A stretch of 31,805 nt of DNA from JAQVWU01 sp964628455 (GTDB lineage: Bacteria > Bacillota > Clostridia > Oscillospirales > CAG-272): contig CAZVPD010000019.1 of the NCBI GenBank assembly GCA_964628455.1, positions 1 to 31,805 on the forward strand, read 5' to 3'. Under the pieces are notes generated by a model. The model was not told the origin of the DNA. It made no database searches and saw nothing but the letters and a program-made list of their open reading frames with translations. The translations under genes and the position numbers were made by a program. Positions within the stretch are counted from its first letter, which is position 1; the number at the start of each line of letters is the position of its first letter. Below, piece after piece: positions 24,365 to 31,805 of the stretch.

Positions 24365-25900
24365 TTATAACTGATATTTACGGTCGAGGCTTCGCAGCTG
24401 AACCGCTTCGGCTATATGCATCGTCATAATTTCACCGCTGCCTTCAAGGTCTGCTATGGTACGCGCAACCCGCAGGATTCTGTCGTATCCGCGGGCCGAC
24501 AGTTTCATTCTGTCAAACGCGTCCCGCATCAGTGAAGAAGCTTCCTGACCGAGTCTGCAGTATTTTTTTAAATGCTGCTGACTCATGGCTGCATTTGAAT
24601 AGACTTTTTCACCTTTAAAACGGACCGCGGAAATTTCACGTGCTGCGGTCACGCGGGCGCGCACGACCACCGATGATTCGGCTGCCGGAGAATTTGATAA
24701 TTCTTCATACGAAAGCGGAGGAACTTCAATCTGGATATCGATACGATCCATCAACGGACCGCTCAGTTTTGACATATATCTTTTAATATCTTCGCTGTGA
24801 CAGACGCAGGGTCGGGTGGGATGACCGAAATAGCCGCATCTGCAGGGATTCATTGCACATACCAGCATGAAAGCAGCCGGAAAAGTCAGCCGTCCCATGG
24901 CGCGTGAAATGGTTATTCTGTTGTCTTCAAGCGGCTGTCTGAGTGATTCCGTGACGGATTTTGCAAATTCGGGAAGTTCGTCAAGAAACAGGACTCCGTT
25001 GTGGGCCAGGGATATTTCACCGGGAGAAGGGATCTTTCCCCCGCCGGAAAGAGAAACCGCTGAGGCTGTGTGATGAGGAGACCGGAAAGGCCTGCGTGTC
25101 ATGATCTGAGAACCTTCACCGAGCATACCCGCCACGGAATAAATTTTTGTGGTCTCCAGCGACTCTTCAAAAGTCATTTCGGGTAAAATGGAGGGAAGCC
25201 GTTTCGCAAGCATGCTTTTGCCGGTGCCGGGAGGTCCGATCAGCATGAGATTATGACTGCCGGCTGCCGCTATTTCGAGCGCCCGCTTTGCGCGTTCCTG
25301 ACCTTTTACTTCCGAAAGATCCGGTTCCCCTTCATAGGACACGTGTCCGACCGCATCGGGATTATAACAAACCGGAATAATTTCTTTTTTTTTGTTCAGA
25401 TGAGAGACAACGGCATTTAATTCGGTAACGCTGTAAACATGAATACCTTTTATCACCGAAGCCTCTGCGGCATTGGATTCGGGCACAAAAATTTCCGTCA
25501 TTCCCCTGTCACGCGCCGCGATACACATGCACAGAACGCCGTGTACCGGTCTTATCTCACCCGAAAGTCCCAGTTCACCGATAAAGCAGTACTTAACAAA
25601 ATCTATATTGCCCGATATACTCCCTGTTGCCCGAAGTAAACTGACCGCAATAGCCAGGTCATAAGCGGTCCCTTCTTTCCTCCTGTCCGCAGGAGCCAGA
25701 TTGATGATCACCGTATCATCGGGAAAAAAGTAATGTGAATTGGAAACAGCCGCACGGATTCTTTCCCTTGCTTCTTTAACTGCAATGTCCGGCAGACCGA
25801 CCACATCAAAACGTGTCAGACCGATTGCAATATTGCATTCGACCGCTACGGTAAAACCGTCAATGCCGCTTAATCCGGTTGTATACACAGTAGACAGCAT
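24365..25900 (-). CDS. comM: YifB/ComM family Mg-chelatase-like AAA+ ATPase
   Basis: This 511-residue protein has an N-terminal Lon-like domain (GLPDIAVKEARERIRAA, INLAPADRRKEG) and a central AAA+ domain with Walker A GPPGTGKSMLAKRLP near residue 220 and Walker B GVLFLDELPEF. A four-cysteine insertion, CAMNPCRCGYFG..CVCH, may bind metal. The C-terminal Mg-chelatase domain ends with LRVARTIADLEG. In naturally competent bacteria ComM is a helicase that extends branch migration during DNA uptake; elsewhere its role is less clear. GAGGA lies 6 nt before the ATG. The length is normal. Confidence 0.96.
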   Translation of the reverse strand: MLSTVYTTGLSGIDGFTVAVECNIAIGLTRFDVVGLPDIAVKEARERIRAAVSNSHYFFPDDTVIINLAPADRRKEGTAYDLAIAVSLLRATGSISGNIDFVKYCFIGELGLSGEIRPVHGVLCMCIAARDRGMTEIFVPESNAAEASVIKGIHVYSVTELNAVVSHLNKKKEIIPVCYNPDAVGHVSYEGEPDLSEVKGQERAKRALEIAAAGSHNLMLIGPPGTGKSMLAKRLPSILPEMTFEESLETTKIYSVAGMLGEGSQIMTRRPFRSPHHTASAVSLSGGGKIPSPGEISLAHNGVLFLDELPEFAKSVTESLRQPLEDNRITISRAMGRLTFPAAFMLVCAMNPCRCGYFGHPTRPCVCHSEDIKRYMSKLSGPLMDRIDIQIEVPPLSYEELSNSPAAESSVVVRARVTAAREISAVRFKGEKVYSNAAMSQQHLKKYCRLGQEASSLMRDAFDRMKLSARGYDRILRVARTIADLEGSGEIMTMHIAEAVQLRSLDRKYQL

Positions 25901-25946
25901 ATTAAATCCTCACTTTTTTAAATTCGGATTACGAAGTCTTTGTTAT

Positions 25947-25965
25947 TTGCGGAATACAACCGCAA
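25947..25965 (-). terminator. Weak hairpin between lnt and yifB
   Basis: TTGCGG and CCGCAA form a 6-bp stem with a 7-nt loop, 26 nt past the lnt stop. No T-tract follows on the - strand, so it is a marginal terminator at best. Confidence 0.3.
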
Positions 25966-25990
25966 TATATATAAGAACACCGGCCGGAGC

Positions 25991-27565
25991 TCAATGCTTG
26001 GTATTTCTGTTTTCGGTATTATCGGTTTGTTTTTTTATTTTTTCCGCTGTATTGATGACGGCTGATGCCGAAAAAACAATAAAAGACAGAAGGACTATAA
26101 TATTACCATATCTCACATACGGTGTCAGACGGTCGTAAAAATAAACCTCGCCTGTAACATATCCGCGTTTTAACGGAGCCAGGGAAGTTATGATTTCACC
26201 CGTAGGTTTAATGACGGATGAAATACCTGTATTTGCAGCCCGGATAAGATAACGTCCGGTTTCGGCTGCCCGCAGCTGCGCGTGTTTATTATGCTGATAG
26301 ACAGCCGCAGTATCGCGGTACCATGAATCGTTTGTGACAAGTGCAATCAAACCTGCGCCGTCGCGAACGGTAGAAAGGGTCAGCGTCTCGTAAATCGAAT
26401 CGAAACATATAAGTCCTCCGATACTGCCGTAATCGGTTTGTATAAGTGCGGAATCCGTTCCCGCCGTAATATCATCGGAAAAAACATTCATTTCTGCAAG
26501 AGCCGGCAGCAGTATTTCAACAAGACCGGCCATGGGAAGGTATTCGCCGAACGGAACAGGATGACGCTTATAATACAGCGATTCACCGATCGTGCCGTCG
26601 GGATAGAATGCCGCAACAGCATTGTAAAAATCAACATCACCGGTCTGGGGATTTTTTATCCTGTCAAACGTCCCCGCCGCAATCATCGCCCCTGTCTCGG
26701 CTGAAGTCTTCTTTATACTGTCACTCAGGAGCTTATTGGCTCTTATATTGACATTTATGACCGTTTCGGGCCACAGAACGATATCCGGATGATATTCGTC
26801 TACCGCTTTCCTTGTCAGCTCATCATATAATTCCGCGGAATCGTAAACCGAATTATCCCGCCATTTTTCTCCCGAAGCTATGTTGCCCTGAATCAAAGCC
26901 ACACGGACCGGGTCGCCCTGATCTTTATAAAGCGAAAGGATGGCGATGCCGAAAATCAGATTGGCCGCGGTCAGAGAGAGGGCTGTTAAGGCATATCTGT
27001 TTATACGGCGTGTTTTTTTGAATTCTATAAAAGAAACAGCCAAAAAGCCGTTTACCGCAGCGATTAAAAATCCGGTAAAAAGCGATCCCAGAAGCGACGC
27101 GCTTTGAATCATGGGTAAAAACGAGCACTGTGAAAGGGCTATCCTGAAAAACGGTACTCCCAGCCAGGTTTGTGTCTGCGCCCATTCAAGAATCGTCCAT
27201 ATGCATGCCAGCGAAACGGGATAAAACCACAGACGGCCGTTTTTTGTAAGTCTGAACAGCGGAGCGATAAACGCGGTACCGGCACTCTGCAAAACGGCAA
27301 GGCCGATCCATGCCGCCGTTATAACGGCGATGCTCTGCATGTTGTCAAGTCCGGCGAAATCCATCGGATAAAGGCTGGTGAACCAATAATATAAAATCCC
27401 GTAATATCCGAAACCCCACATCAGAGCACACCGGTAAAGCGGTTTCTTTTGAATCAACACATAGAACATGGGTGTCAACGCAAGCCACGAAAGAGGAAAA
27501 AGAGAGTCGGATAAAAGGGGCAGGGAGGAAAGTATTCCGGATAAAAAACAAACCAGGTAAATCAT
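25991..27565 (-). CDS. lnt: Apolipoprotein N-acyltransferase
   Basis: This 524-residue membrane enzyme adds the third acyl chain to the N-terminal cysteine of lipoproteins. Several hydrophobic segments fill residues 1-215, and a nitrilase-type domain follows with the full catalytic triad: E267 in LWPETV, K333 in YKRHPVPFGEYLP, and C387 in GGLICFDS. A C-terminal membrane segment (VRYGNIIVLLSFIVFSASAV) closes it. Classical Lnt is typical of Gram-negatives; Firmicutes with triacylated lipoproteins often use other enzymes, though Lnt-like genes occur in clostridia. It starts 12 bp after the rluA-type stop, so it is co-transcribed with it. Substrates would include the OppA-like lipoprotein in this window. 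Confidence 0.93.
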   Translation of the reverse strand: MIYLVCFLSGILSSLPLLSDSLFPLSWLALTPMFYVLIQKKPLYRCALMWGFGYYGILYYWFTSLYPMDFAGLDNMQSIAVITAAWIGLAVLQSAGTAFIAPLFRLTKNGRLWFYPVSLACIWTILEWAQTQTWLGVPFFRIALSQCSFLPMIQSASLLGSLFTGFLIAAVNGFLAVSFIEFKKTRRINRYALTALSLTAANLIFGIAILSLYKDQGDPVRVALIQGNIASGEKWRDNSVYDSAELYDELTRKAVDEYHPDIVLWPETVINVNIRANKLLSDSIKKTSAETGAMIAAGTFDRIKNPQTGDVDFYNAVAAFYPDGTIGESLYYKRHPVPFGEYLPMAGLVEILLPALAEMNVFSDDITAGTDSALIQTDYGSIGGLICFDSIYETLTLSTVRDGAGLIALVTNDSWYRDTAAVYQHNKHAQLRAAETGRYLIRAANTGISSVIKPTGEIITSLAPLKRGYVTGEVYFYDRLTPYVRYGNIIVLLSFIVFSASAVINTAEKIKKQTDNTENRNTKH

Positions 27566-27577
27566 TCGGTTACCGCT

Positions 27578-28556
27578 CTAATGATCAAATTCATGTAAAA
27601 ACCATATTTTATTCCGGTCCACTGTAAATATTCTGCCGTCCGTTTCGAGACGGTATGAATAAAGCGCCTGAAATTTATAACCGCGTTTCTTATCATCATT
27701 ATTGATACCGTATTTGCCGCTGATATTACCGACTTTGGTTCTCCATTAACCANNNNNNNNNNCCGTCTCCCAGAAGAGGGTGCCCTGCCGAAGCCAGATG
27801 CGCGCGTATCTGGTGCGTTCGTCCGGTGATGAGTTCGACCTCAAGCAGCGACAGCCCGTTCTTTTCCTCCAGAACACGGTATTTGGTCACGATGCTTTTG
27901 ACATCGCGCACCCCGTGCGGCTTGCTTTTATACACTGTCACCAGGTTTTCACCGCTGTCTTTCGTCAGGAATCCGGTCAGAGTATCGGCTTTTTTATTCA
28001 TTGTTCCGTGAACTGCGCAAAGATATGTTTTTTTTATATTGCCCTGCCGGATTTTTTCGTTTACCGAACGAAGCGTTTCTGCGTTTTTCGCGGCAATCAC
28101 GATTCCTCCCGTATTACGGTCGATCCGATTGCACAATGCGGGGGCAAATGAATGTTCTGTTTCAGGTGAATATTCACCTTTCCGCCAAAGGTATGCCTTT
28201 ATGTTATTGATCAGTGTGTCGCTGTCTTCTTCGCCGTCACCGGTATGGCAAAGCATTCCCGGACGTTTATCACACAGGATAAGATCCTCATCTTCATAGA
28301 TCACATCGAGTTTTGGCGTGATAACACGGAAGGCATCATCGGGATTTTCGGAAAAGAATTCCTCTTTTATAAATAATTCCACAGTGTCGCCTTCATGTAA
28401 AATACAGGACTGTTCTGTTCGTTTTCGGTTTACCTTTATTTTTTTTATGCGGATAAATTTATACATCAGCGACGAAGGCAAAAGCTTAATGGATTTAAGC
28501 AGATATTTATCAAGTCTTTGCCCCGCATCATTTTTATTTATGATAAAGCTTCGCAT
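27578..28556 (-). CDS. RluA family 23S rRNA pseudouridine synthase, interrupted by an assembly gap
   Basis: An N-terminal S4 RNA-binding domain (DAGQRLDKYLLKSI..KKIKVNRKR) is followed by the RluA catalytic core with the RxDxxT motif RIDRNTGG (catalytic Asp) and TGRTHQIRAHLASAGHPLLGD. The code then meets 10 Ns (27753-27762). Directly after the gap the frame soon stops at 27727-27729. However, the - strand from 27718 to 27578 encodes GKYGINNDDKKRGYKFQALY and a further 26 residues, which is exactly the missing family C-terminus (GDxKYG...LYSYRL). That frame is offset from the upstream one by one base if the gap is really 10, and a stop (27746-27748) lies between. The gene is therefore probably intact in the organism and damaged by the assembly, though true disruption is possible. 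AAAGGA precedes the ATG. Confidence 0.88.
27753..27762. other. Run of 10 Ns within the RluA-type gene
   Basis: These are ambiguous bases. Unlike the other gap, the flanking frames do not agree, and about 34 nt next to it (27719-27752) do not fit the protein family. Confidence 0.99.
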
Positions 28557-28602
28557 GCCGTGTTCCTTTATTTATACAAATACGGTCTTCGGATATTTTA
28601 TG

Positions 28603-28631
28603 TTGACAAATTATATCATATATTTTATAAT
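28603..28631 (+). promoter_or_regulatory. Fully consensus sigma-A promoter of the SGNH hydrolase gene
   Basis: TTGACA (28603-28608), exactly 17 bp, TATAAT (28626-28631). A start near 28638 gives a leader of about 27 nt. Confidence 0.88.
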
Positions 28632-28664
28632 AAAGCAAATATATTTTGGAGGTAATGACTTTTC

Positions 28665-29279
28665 ATGAAAATATTATTCCAGGGCGACAGTATAACGGAT
28701 GCCGGCAGAGGGCGTGACGACGTTCACCGGTTGGGCGCGGGTTATCCTTTTTACACGGCCAAACTCCTGAATGAGGCATATCCCGGCACTGAATTTGAAT
28801 TCATGAATCTCGGTATTTCGGGTAATCGTGCCGAAAATCTTGCGGAACGCTGGGAAACGGACGCAGTTATGCTTCAGCCTGATGTCGTTTCCGTTTTAAT
28901 CGGAATAAACGACACCTGGCACCGTGCAGCCGACCGAAACTGGATGGCTCATGAATATTTTGAGGATTGTTACAGAAAAATACTGGCGAATTTGAAAGAA
29001 AAAACCAATGCGAAAATCATTATTCTGGAACAGTTTTTATTATATTCGGAGGATAAAGCTTATTTCCGTGACGATCTTGACCCGAAAATACAAATCACGC
29101 GAAAACTGGCCCGCGAATTTGCGGATGCGTTTGTTCCGCTTGACGGTCTTTTTGCCGCAGCATCCATTAAAAAAGCTCCGTCATTCTGGGCTGCGGACGG
29201 AGTTCATCCGACAGCCGAAGGCGCGGTATTTATCGCAGAACAATATGTAAAAGCATTCGAATCACTCGGTTTACTTTAA
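28665..29279 (+). CDS. SGNH/GDSL-type hydrolase
   Basis: This 204-residue cytoplasmic esterase-type hydrolase has all four SGNH blocks: nucleophile S9 in QGDSIT, the oxyanion G53 in LGISGN, N82 in LIGIND, and D178/H181 in DGVHPT. The compact size and lack of a signal peptide match the small SGNH enzymes that deacetylate sugars or hydrolyse short esters. The Shine-Dalgarno GGAGG (28648-28652) is 12 nt from the ATG, longer than ideal. An out-of-frame ATG at 28655 opens only a 20-codon frame. A fully consensus promoter drives it alone, and a terminator follows at once, so it is a monocistronic, strongly transcribed gene. The acyl substrate is unknown. Confidence 0.93.
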   Translation: MKILFQGDSITDAGRGRDDVHRLGAGYPFYTAKLLNEAYPGTEFEFMNLGISGNRAENLAERWETDAVMLQPDVVSVLIGINDTWHRAADRNWMAHEYFEDCYRKILANLKEKTNAKIIILEQFLLYSEDKAYFRDDLDPKIQITRKLAREFADAFVPLDGLFAAASIKKAPSFWAADGVHPTAEGAVFIAEQYVKAFESLGLL

Positions 29280-29288
29280 AATTCGAAA

Positions 29289-29321
29289 GAAGACGGAAAC
29301 AATTCCCGCCTTCCTTTTTTT
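29289..29321 (+). terminator. Terminator after the SGNH hydrolase gene
   Basis: GAAGACGG and CCCGCCTTC form an imperfect stem followed by seven Ts that run into the end of the convergent thiT gene. Confidence 0.75.
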
Positions 29322-29913
29322 ATGCTTTTTTCTTTTTTACGATGGCGCCGACCGCAAGTATCGACGGAGCTGCTATAAGCGTCAGGATTGTTTCCGGTCC
29401 CATATACTGTATATTATATATCGCTGAATAAGTCCACATGCCGAACCGGTTGACAAGATCATTCCACTGACCTTCTTTTGTGATTTCATACCAGACTACC
29501 GCTCCGCTTACAACATGCGAAGCATAACGAAGGATGCATGCTGCAAGAATCCCCGGTATGATTTTAAGATATTCCTTCGATTTTAATTTATTGAATATAC
29601 CCGCAAATCCCAAAACCGAGAAAGCTGCGATATAATCAAAGAACACGCAAAGGATAATCCCTTGCGCGGTCGGAACCCATGAAACACTTCCGAGCCCCAG
29701 GAACAGCTGAAGAACGGAATAAACAAAAGCCGATGCGCATCCCCATTTCACGCCGTGCCTGAATGAAATCAAAAGGATCGGAACCATTGAAAACAAGGTA
29801 ACCGAGCCCCCGAGGGGCGCCTCATAAACTTTAATAAGTGAAAGAGCGGTGGCTGCCGCGATCATTACGGCGCATTCAGCCAAAATGCGCGTTTGGGTTC
29901 TTTGTGTCTGCAT
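29320..29913 (-). CDS. thiT: Thiamine ECF transporter substrate-binding component ThiT
   Basis: This 197-residue membrane protein with about six hydrophobic segments is the substrate-capture (S) subunit of an energy-coupling-factor transporter for thiamine. Family landmarks are VKWGCASAFVYSVLQLFLG, the RYASHVVSGAVVW helix and NIQYMGPETILT, which correspond to the thiamine-lining ThiT helices. It needs the shared EcfA/A'/T module, which is not in the window. The upstream TPP riboswitch confirms the vitamin assignment. A GGGAG ribosome site lies just past the riboswitch terminator, 9 nt before the ATG. The C-terminus is a lysine-rich VKKKKA tail. Confidence 0.95.
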   Translation of the reverse strand: MQTQRTQTRILAECAVMIAAATALSLIKVYEAPLGGSVTLFSMVPILLISFRHGVKWGCASAFVYSVLQLFLGLGSVSWVPTAQGIILCVFFDYIAAFSVLGFAGIFNKLKSKEYLKIIPGILAACILRYASHVVSGAVVWYEITKEGQWNDLVNRFGMWTYSAIYNIQYMGPETILTLIAAPSILAVGAIVKKKKA

Positions 29914-29927
29914 GTTGATTCTCCCGT

Positions 29928-29968
29928 AAAAAAAGATTACCGCACCTTTATGGTTATGTGCGGTAATC
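29928..29968 (-). terminator. Riboswitch-controlled intrinsic terminator before thiT
   Basis: On the - strand GATTACCGCAC and GTGCGGTAATC form a perfect 11-bp stem with a 12-nt loop followed by seven Ts. It ends 14 nt before the thiT start codon, so it is the expression platform of the TPP riboswitch. Confidence 0.93.
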
Positions 29969-30024
29969 GTTATTTAAAGCGGAATTTATCACGGAAAATT
30001 CGATACATTTTCCATTCTGCGCTC

Positions 30025-30123
30025 TATAACTCCCTACGTTGGCATTACCCATATCAGGTTCAAAGGGACAGGAGATAATAAATCTCACATCACAGCCGGA
30101 TTATATCCAGCGCCCCTGTTATA
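30025..30123 (-). ncRNA. TPP (thi-box) riboswitch aptamer
   Basis: The conserved core ACCTGATATGGGTAATGCC (30059-30041) followed by AACGTAGGGA (30040-30031) is the thiamine pyrophosphate aptamer. Helix P1 is TATAAC (30123-30118) paired with GTTATA (30030-30025). A P3-type stem CTGGAT/ATCCGG is present. The usual CTGAGA is changed to a CTGTGATG-like variant, and P5 has an A-A end instead of C-G. Binding of TPP should favour the terminator at 29928-29968 and shut off thiT. The aptamer segment GGTAAT (30049-30044) can pair with ATTACC in the terminator's first arm (29967-29962), a plausible antiterminator. Confidence 0.95.
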
Positions 30124-30146
30124 TTATATTGGTTGCGGCTGAAATT

Positions 30147-30175
30147 ATTATACCATGCGGTCCTGCTGATGTCAA
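30147..30175 (-). promoter_or_regulatory. Fully consensus sigma-A promoter of the riboswitch-thiT transcript
   Basis: On the - strand TTGACA (30175-30170), 17 bp, TATAAT (30152-30147). The start is expected near 30140, about 17 nt before the aptamer. Confidence 0.87.
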
Positions 30176-30184
30176 GAGAAAACA

Positions 30185-31300
30185 TCAGTATTTTAAATTC
30201 GGAATTTCGAGCGCCTTGCTCCGCGTCATCGCCTTTATTTCAGCCGCAGTGACTTCGCGTCCAAGCCGATGTGAAATATAGATTCCCTCCTGAATAAGCT
30301 GTGTATCGAGTGCGATCTTAGCGGTCGGGTACAGTTCAGCTTTGCCCTGAAGAGCAGCAATCCAAAGGGTCTGTGAACTGTCATAAACTGCATTTTCGGC
30401 ATATACCGTATGATTCATATAATTGAAATGACCCAGATCAAAGGACATGTCGGCCTGTAAATCATCGATCGCGGTATGGTATTTAAACGGCGACAGCGAA
30501 ATACCGCCTTTGGAACCGGCAATTATTGAACCCGGGAATGGAGCGGAGTATATAGCCCATGATTCGATGATATCCATCGTAAGACCGTCTTTGAAAGAAG
30601 CGAAACCGCAGCCGAGTTCTTCGACATTATAACCCGATTGAGCGCGTCTGCCCTCGTCCATCGGTAATTCCGCGTAAGTGTGTCCGCAAATCCGTTCAAG
30701 TTCGGGCGTGTTCATGAGATAAAGGAGCTGTGATATATGATAAACCCCCATATCAAACAGAGCGCCTCCGCCCGAAGTGTTCGAATTTACGAATTCCTTC
30801 GTTGCGTAACCGTCAACAAACGGACGTCCGCGGCGCCTGAAACCATAGGAACGCATATGATAGATGCTGCCCAGACGCCCGTTTTCTATCAGCCTTTTGG
30901 CTGCGCGGGTTTCATCGGTATAAAGGAAACCAAGCTGGACATGAAGCTTTTTACCTGTGCGCTGCATGGTTTCATACATCGCAAGTGCGTCTGCATATGT
31001 GCCTGCCATCGGTTTTTCACAATAAACGTGCATACCGTGTTCCATTGCATAAACAGAGACCGGTGAATGCATATTGTTATGCAGGCAGACATCAACCGAA
31101 TCGATACCCGCTTCGGATATCATTTTTCCTATATGTGTATATCTTGCTTTAATGCCGAATTTATCACCGATATAGTTCAGTCTTTCCTCGTTTATATCAC
31201 AGATAGCCGCCACTTCGCAGTCCGGATTTCCCTTATATCCCGATATATGCGATTCTCCGATAATTCCGTTGCCTATAACGCCTATACGTATTTTCCCCAT
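30185..31300 (-). CDS. Gfo/Idh/MocA family oxidoreductase
   Basis: This 371-residue NAD(P)-dependent sugar or cyclitol dehydrogenase has the Rossmann motif GVIGNGIIG at residues 7-15, the catalytic lysine K96 in CEKPMAG, and GGGALFDMGVYHISQ with the third-motif histidine. I start at the ATG at 31300 because MGKIRIGVIG is the usual family beginning and AAAGGA lies 11-12 nt before it. The frame is open for 15 more codons to an ATG at 31345, but that start has no ribosome site. The gene lies just downstream of a sugar-phosphate isomerase/epimerase on the same strand. This pairing is known from inositol and 3-keto-glycoside catabolism. The substrate is unknown. Confidence 0.92.
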   Translation of the reverse strand: MGKIRIGVIGNGIIGESHISGYKGNPDCEVAAICDINEERLNYIGDKFGIKARYTHIGKMISEAGIDSVDVCLHNNMHSPVSVYAMEHGMHVYCEKPMAGTYADALAMYETMQRTGKKLHVQLGFLYTDETRAAKRLIENGRLGSIYHMRSYGFRRRGRPFVDGYATKEFVNSNTSGGGALFDMGVYHISQLLYLMNTPELERICGHTYAELPMDEGRRAQSGYNVEELGCGFASFKDGLTMDIIESWAIYSAPFPGSIIAGSKGGISLSPFKYHTAIDDLQADMSFDLGHFNYMNHTVYAENAVYDSSQTLWIAALQGKAELYPTAKIALDTQLIQEGIYISHRLGREVTAAEIKAMTRSKALEIPNLKY

Positions 31301-31379
31301 GATTTTAAGCAGTCCTTTCGGTTCGTTATTCATTCTACGGCCCATATACGCCGAATGCTTTCGGTTGTTTTGATCGGGA

Positions 31380-31805
31380 TTACAGCAAATCGCCGTATTT
31401 TGATTTTAGATTTTCAATACAGATGCGGACGCCTTCGAGATCCGAAAATAAAGTTTCGCATTCGTATTCGATAACATAAACCTGTGCTCCGCCCTTTTCT
31501 TTGCAGAAAGGAAGAATCGCTTTATAATCTATATCGTCACCGAGATCGCCGATAATCGTTTCAAAACCGTTTTTTCGGGAATAAGGTTTGAGGTGTATAA
31601 TCTGTGTTCGTCCTTCGGATGAAAAAATTTCTGCGTTGACATCCGCTCCGCCGTTCATCGCATTGCCCGTGTCGATCTGCATGATAAATCCGGGCAATGT
31701 TTTTTCACGGAGTGTAGACCATATTGTTTTTCCGTTTTCCGGCAGAATTTTAAATTCCGCGGAATGATTATGATAACCGGTAAACATTCCGCGCGATGCG
31801 AGTGT
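31380..31805 (-). CDS. Sugar phosphate isomerase/epimerase (xylose isomerase-like TIM barrel), C-terminal part
   Basis: The frame is open to the right edge, so the first half of the gene is missing. The visible 141 residues hold the C-terminal half of an AP-endonuclease-2/xylose-isomerase-like barrel: GYHNHSAEF (metal-site histidine strand), MQIDTGNA (metal Asp), IIHLKPYSR (His and Lys), and YVIEYECE with the conserved glutamate near the C-terminus. Relatives epimerise or isomerise sugars or cleave 3-keto-glycosides. It is immediately upstream of the Gfo/Idh gene (79 bp to that gene's chosen start) on the same strand, so the two are probably co-transcribed. Confidence 0.9.
   Translation of the reverse strand, partial: TLASRGMFTGYHNHSAEFKILPENGKTIWSTLREKTLPGFIMQIDTGNAMNGGADVNAEIFSSEGRTQIIHLKPYSRKNGFETIIGDLGDDIDYKAILPFCKEKGGAQVYVIEYECETLFSDLEGVRICIENLKSKYGDLL

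Noticed and set aside
1..31805. tRNA, rRNA, CRISPR arrays, insertion sequences, phage genes
   Set aside because: I looked for regularly spaced repeats, cloverleaf-type sequences and transposase or integrase motifs and saw none.

Overview
The window looks like a draft (metagenome-style) contig from an anaerobic, low-to-mid GC Firmicute, most likely a clostridial lineage. The support is indirect: AGGAGG-type ribosome sites, many TTGACA/TATAAT promoters, the lepA-hemW pair, an ECF-type ThiT under a TPP riboswitch, an Opp-type transporter, and an oxygen-sensitive glycyl radical enzyme. Two runs of ten Ns (20836-20845 and 27753-27762) each fall inside a gene. No tRNA, rRNA, CRISPR array, transposase or phage gene was recognised.

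Layout: (1) 3-2149, + strand: the 3' end of an oligopeptide-transporter ATPase (OppF) with an abnormal N-terminal side, then an OppA-like lipoprotein. (2) 2385-3563, + strand: a DUF1015 protein whose 3' end overlaps a convergent serine hydrolase (3553-4416). (3) 4532-10974, - strand: a tight four-gene operon, transcribed in the order glycyl radical enzyme, its radical SAM activase, zinc alcohol dehydrogenase, GH38 alpha-mannosidase. (4) 11295-15955, + strand: lepA, hemW and cardiolipin synthase, with a promoter framed by a perfect inverted repeat. (5) 16180-17073, + strand: a secreted, probably cell-surface-anchored protein of unknown role. (6) 17145-18653, - strand: a MIF-family protein and a Gfo/Idh/MocA oxidoreductase, divergent from 18812-23392, + strand: a class III aminotransferase-fold protein, an FGGY sugar kinase and a fucose/arabinose-isomerase-like protein. 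The shared intergenic region holds two opposed promoters and a 22-bp perfect palindrome. (7) 23446-28556, - strand: ROK kinase, YifB/ComM ATPase, apolipoprotein N-acyltransferase and an RluA-type pseudouridine synthase broken by an assembly gap. (8) 28665-29279, + strand: an SGNH hydrolase behind a consensus promoter. (9) 29320-30175, - strand: thiT with a complete TPP riboswitch, intrinsic terminator and consensus promoter. (10) 30185-31805, - strand: a second Gfo/Idh/MocA oxidoreductase and a truncated sugar-phosphate isomerase/epimerase.

Functionally the window is dominated by carbohydrate handling: a mannosidase, three oxidoreductases acting on alcohols or sugars, two kinases, one isomerase, one isomerase/epimerase and a PLP enzyme. 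The two best candidates for undescribed biology are the glycyl-radical/GH38 operon, which suggests radical elimination chemistry on a product or aglycone released from an alpha-mannoside, and the divergent Gfo/Idh-MIF versus aminotransferase-kinase-isomerase locus, which looks like a small catabolic route for an unusual (possibly amino or keto) sugar under one palindromic operator. Substrates cannot be read from the sequence.
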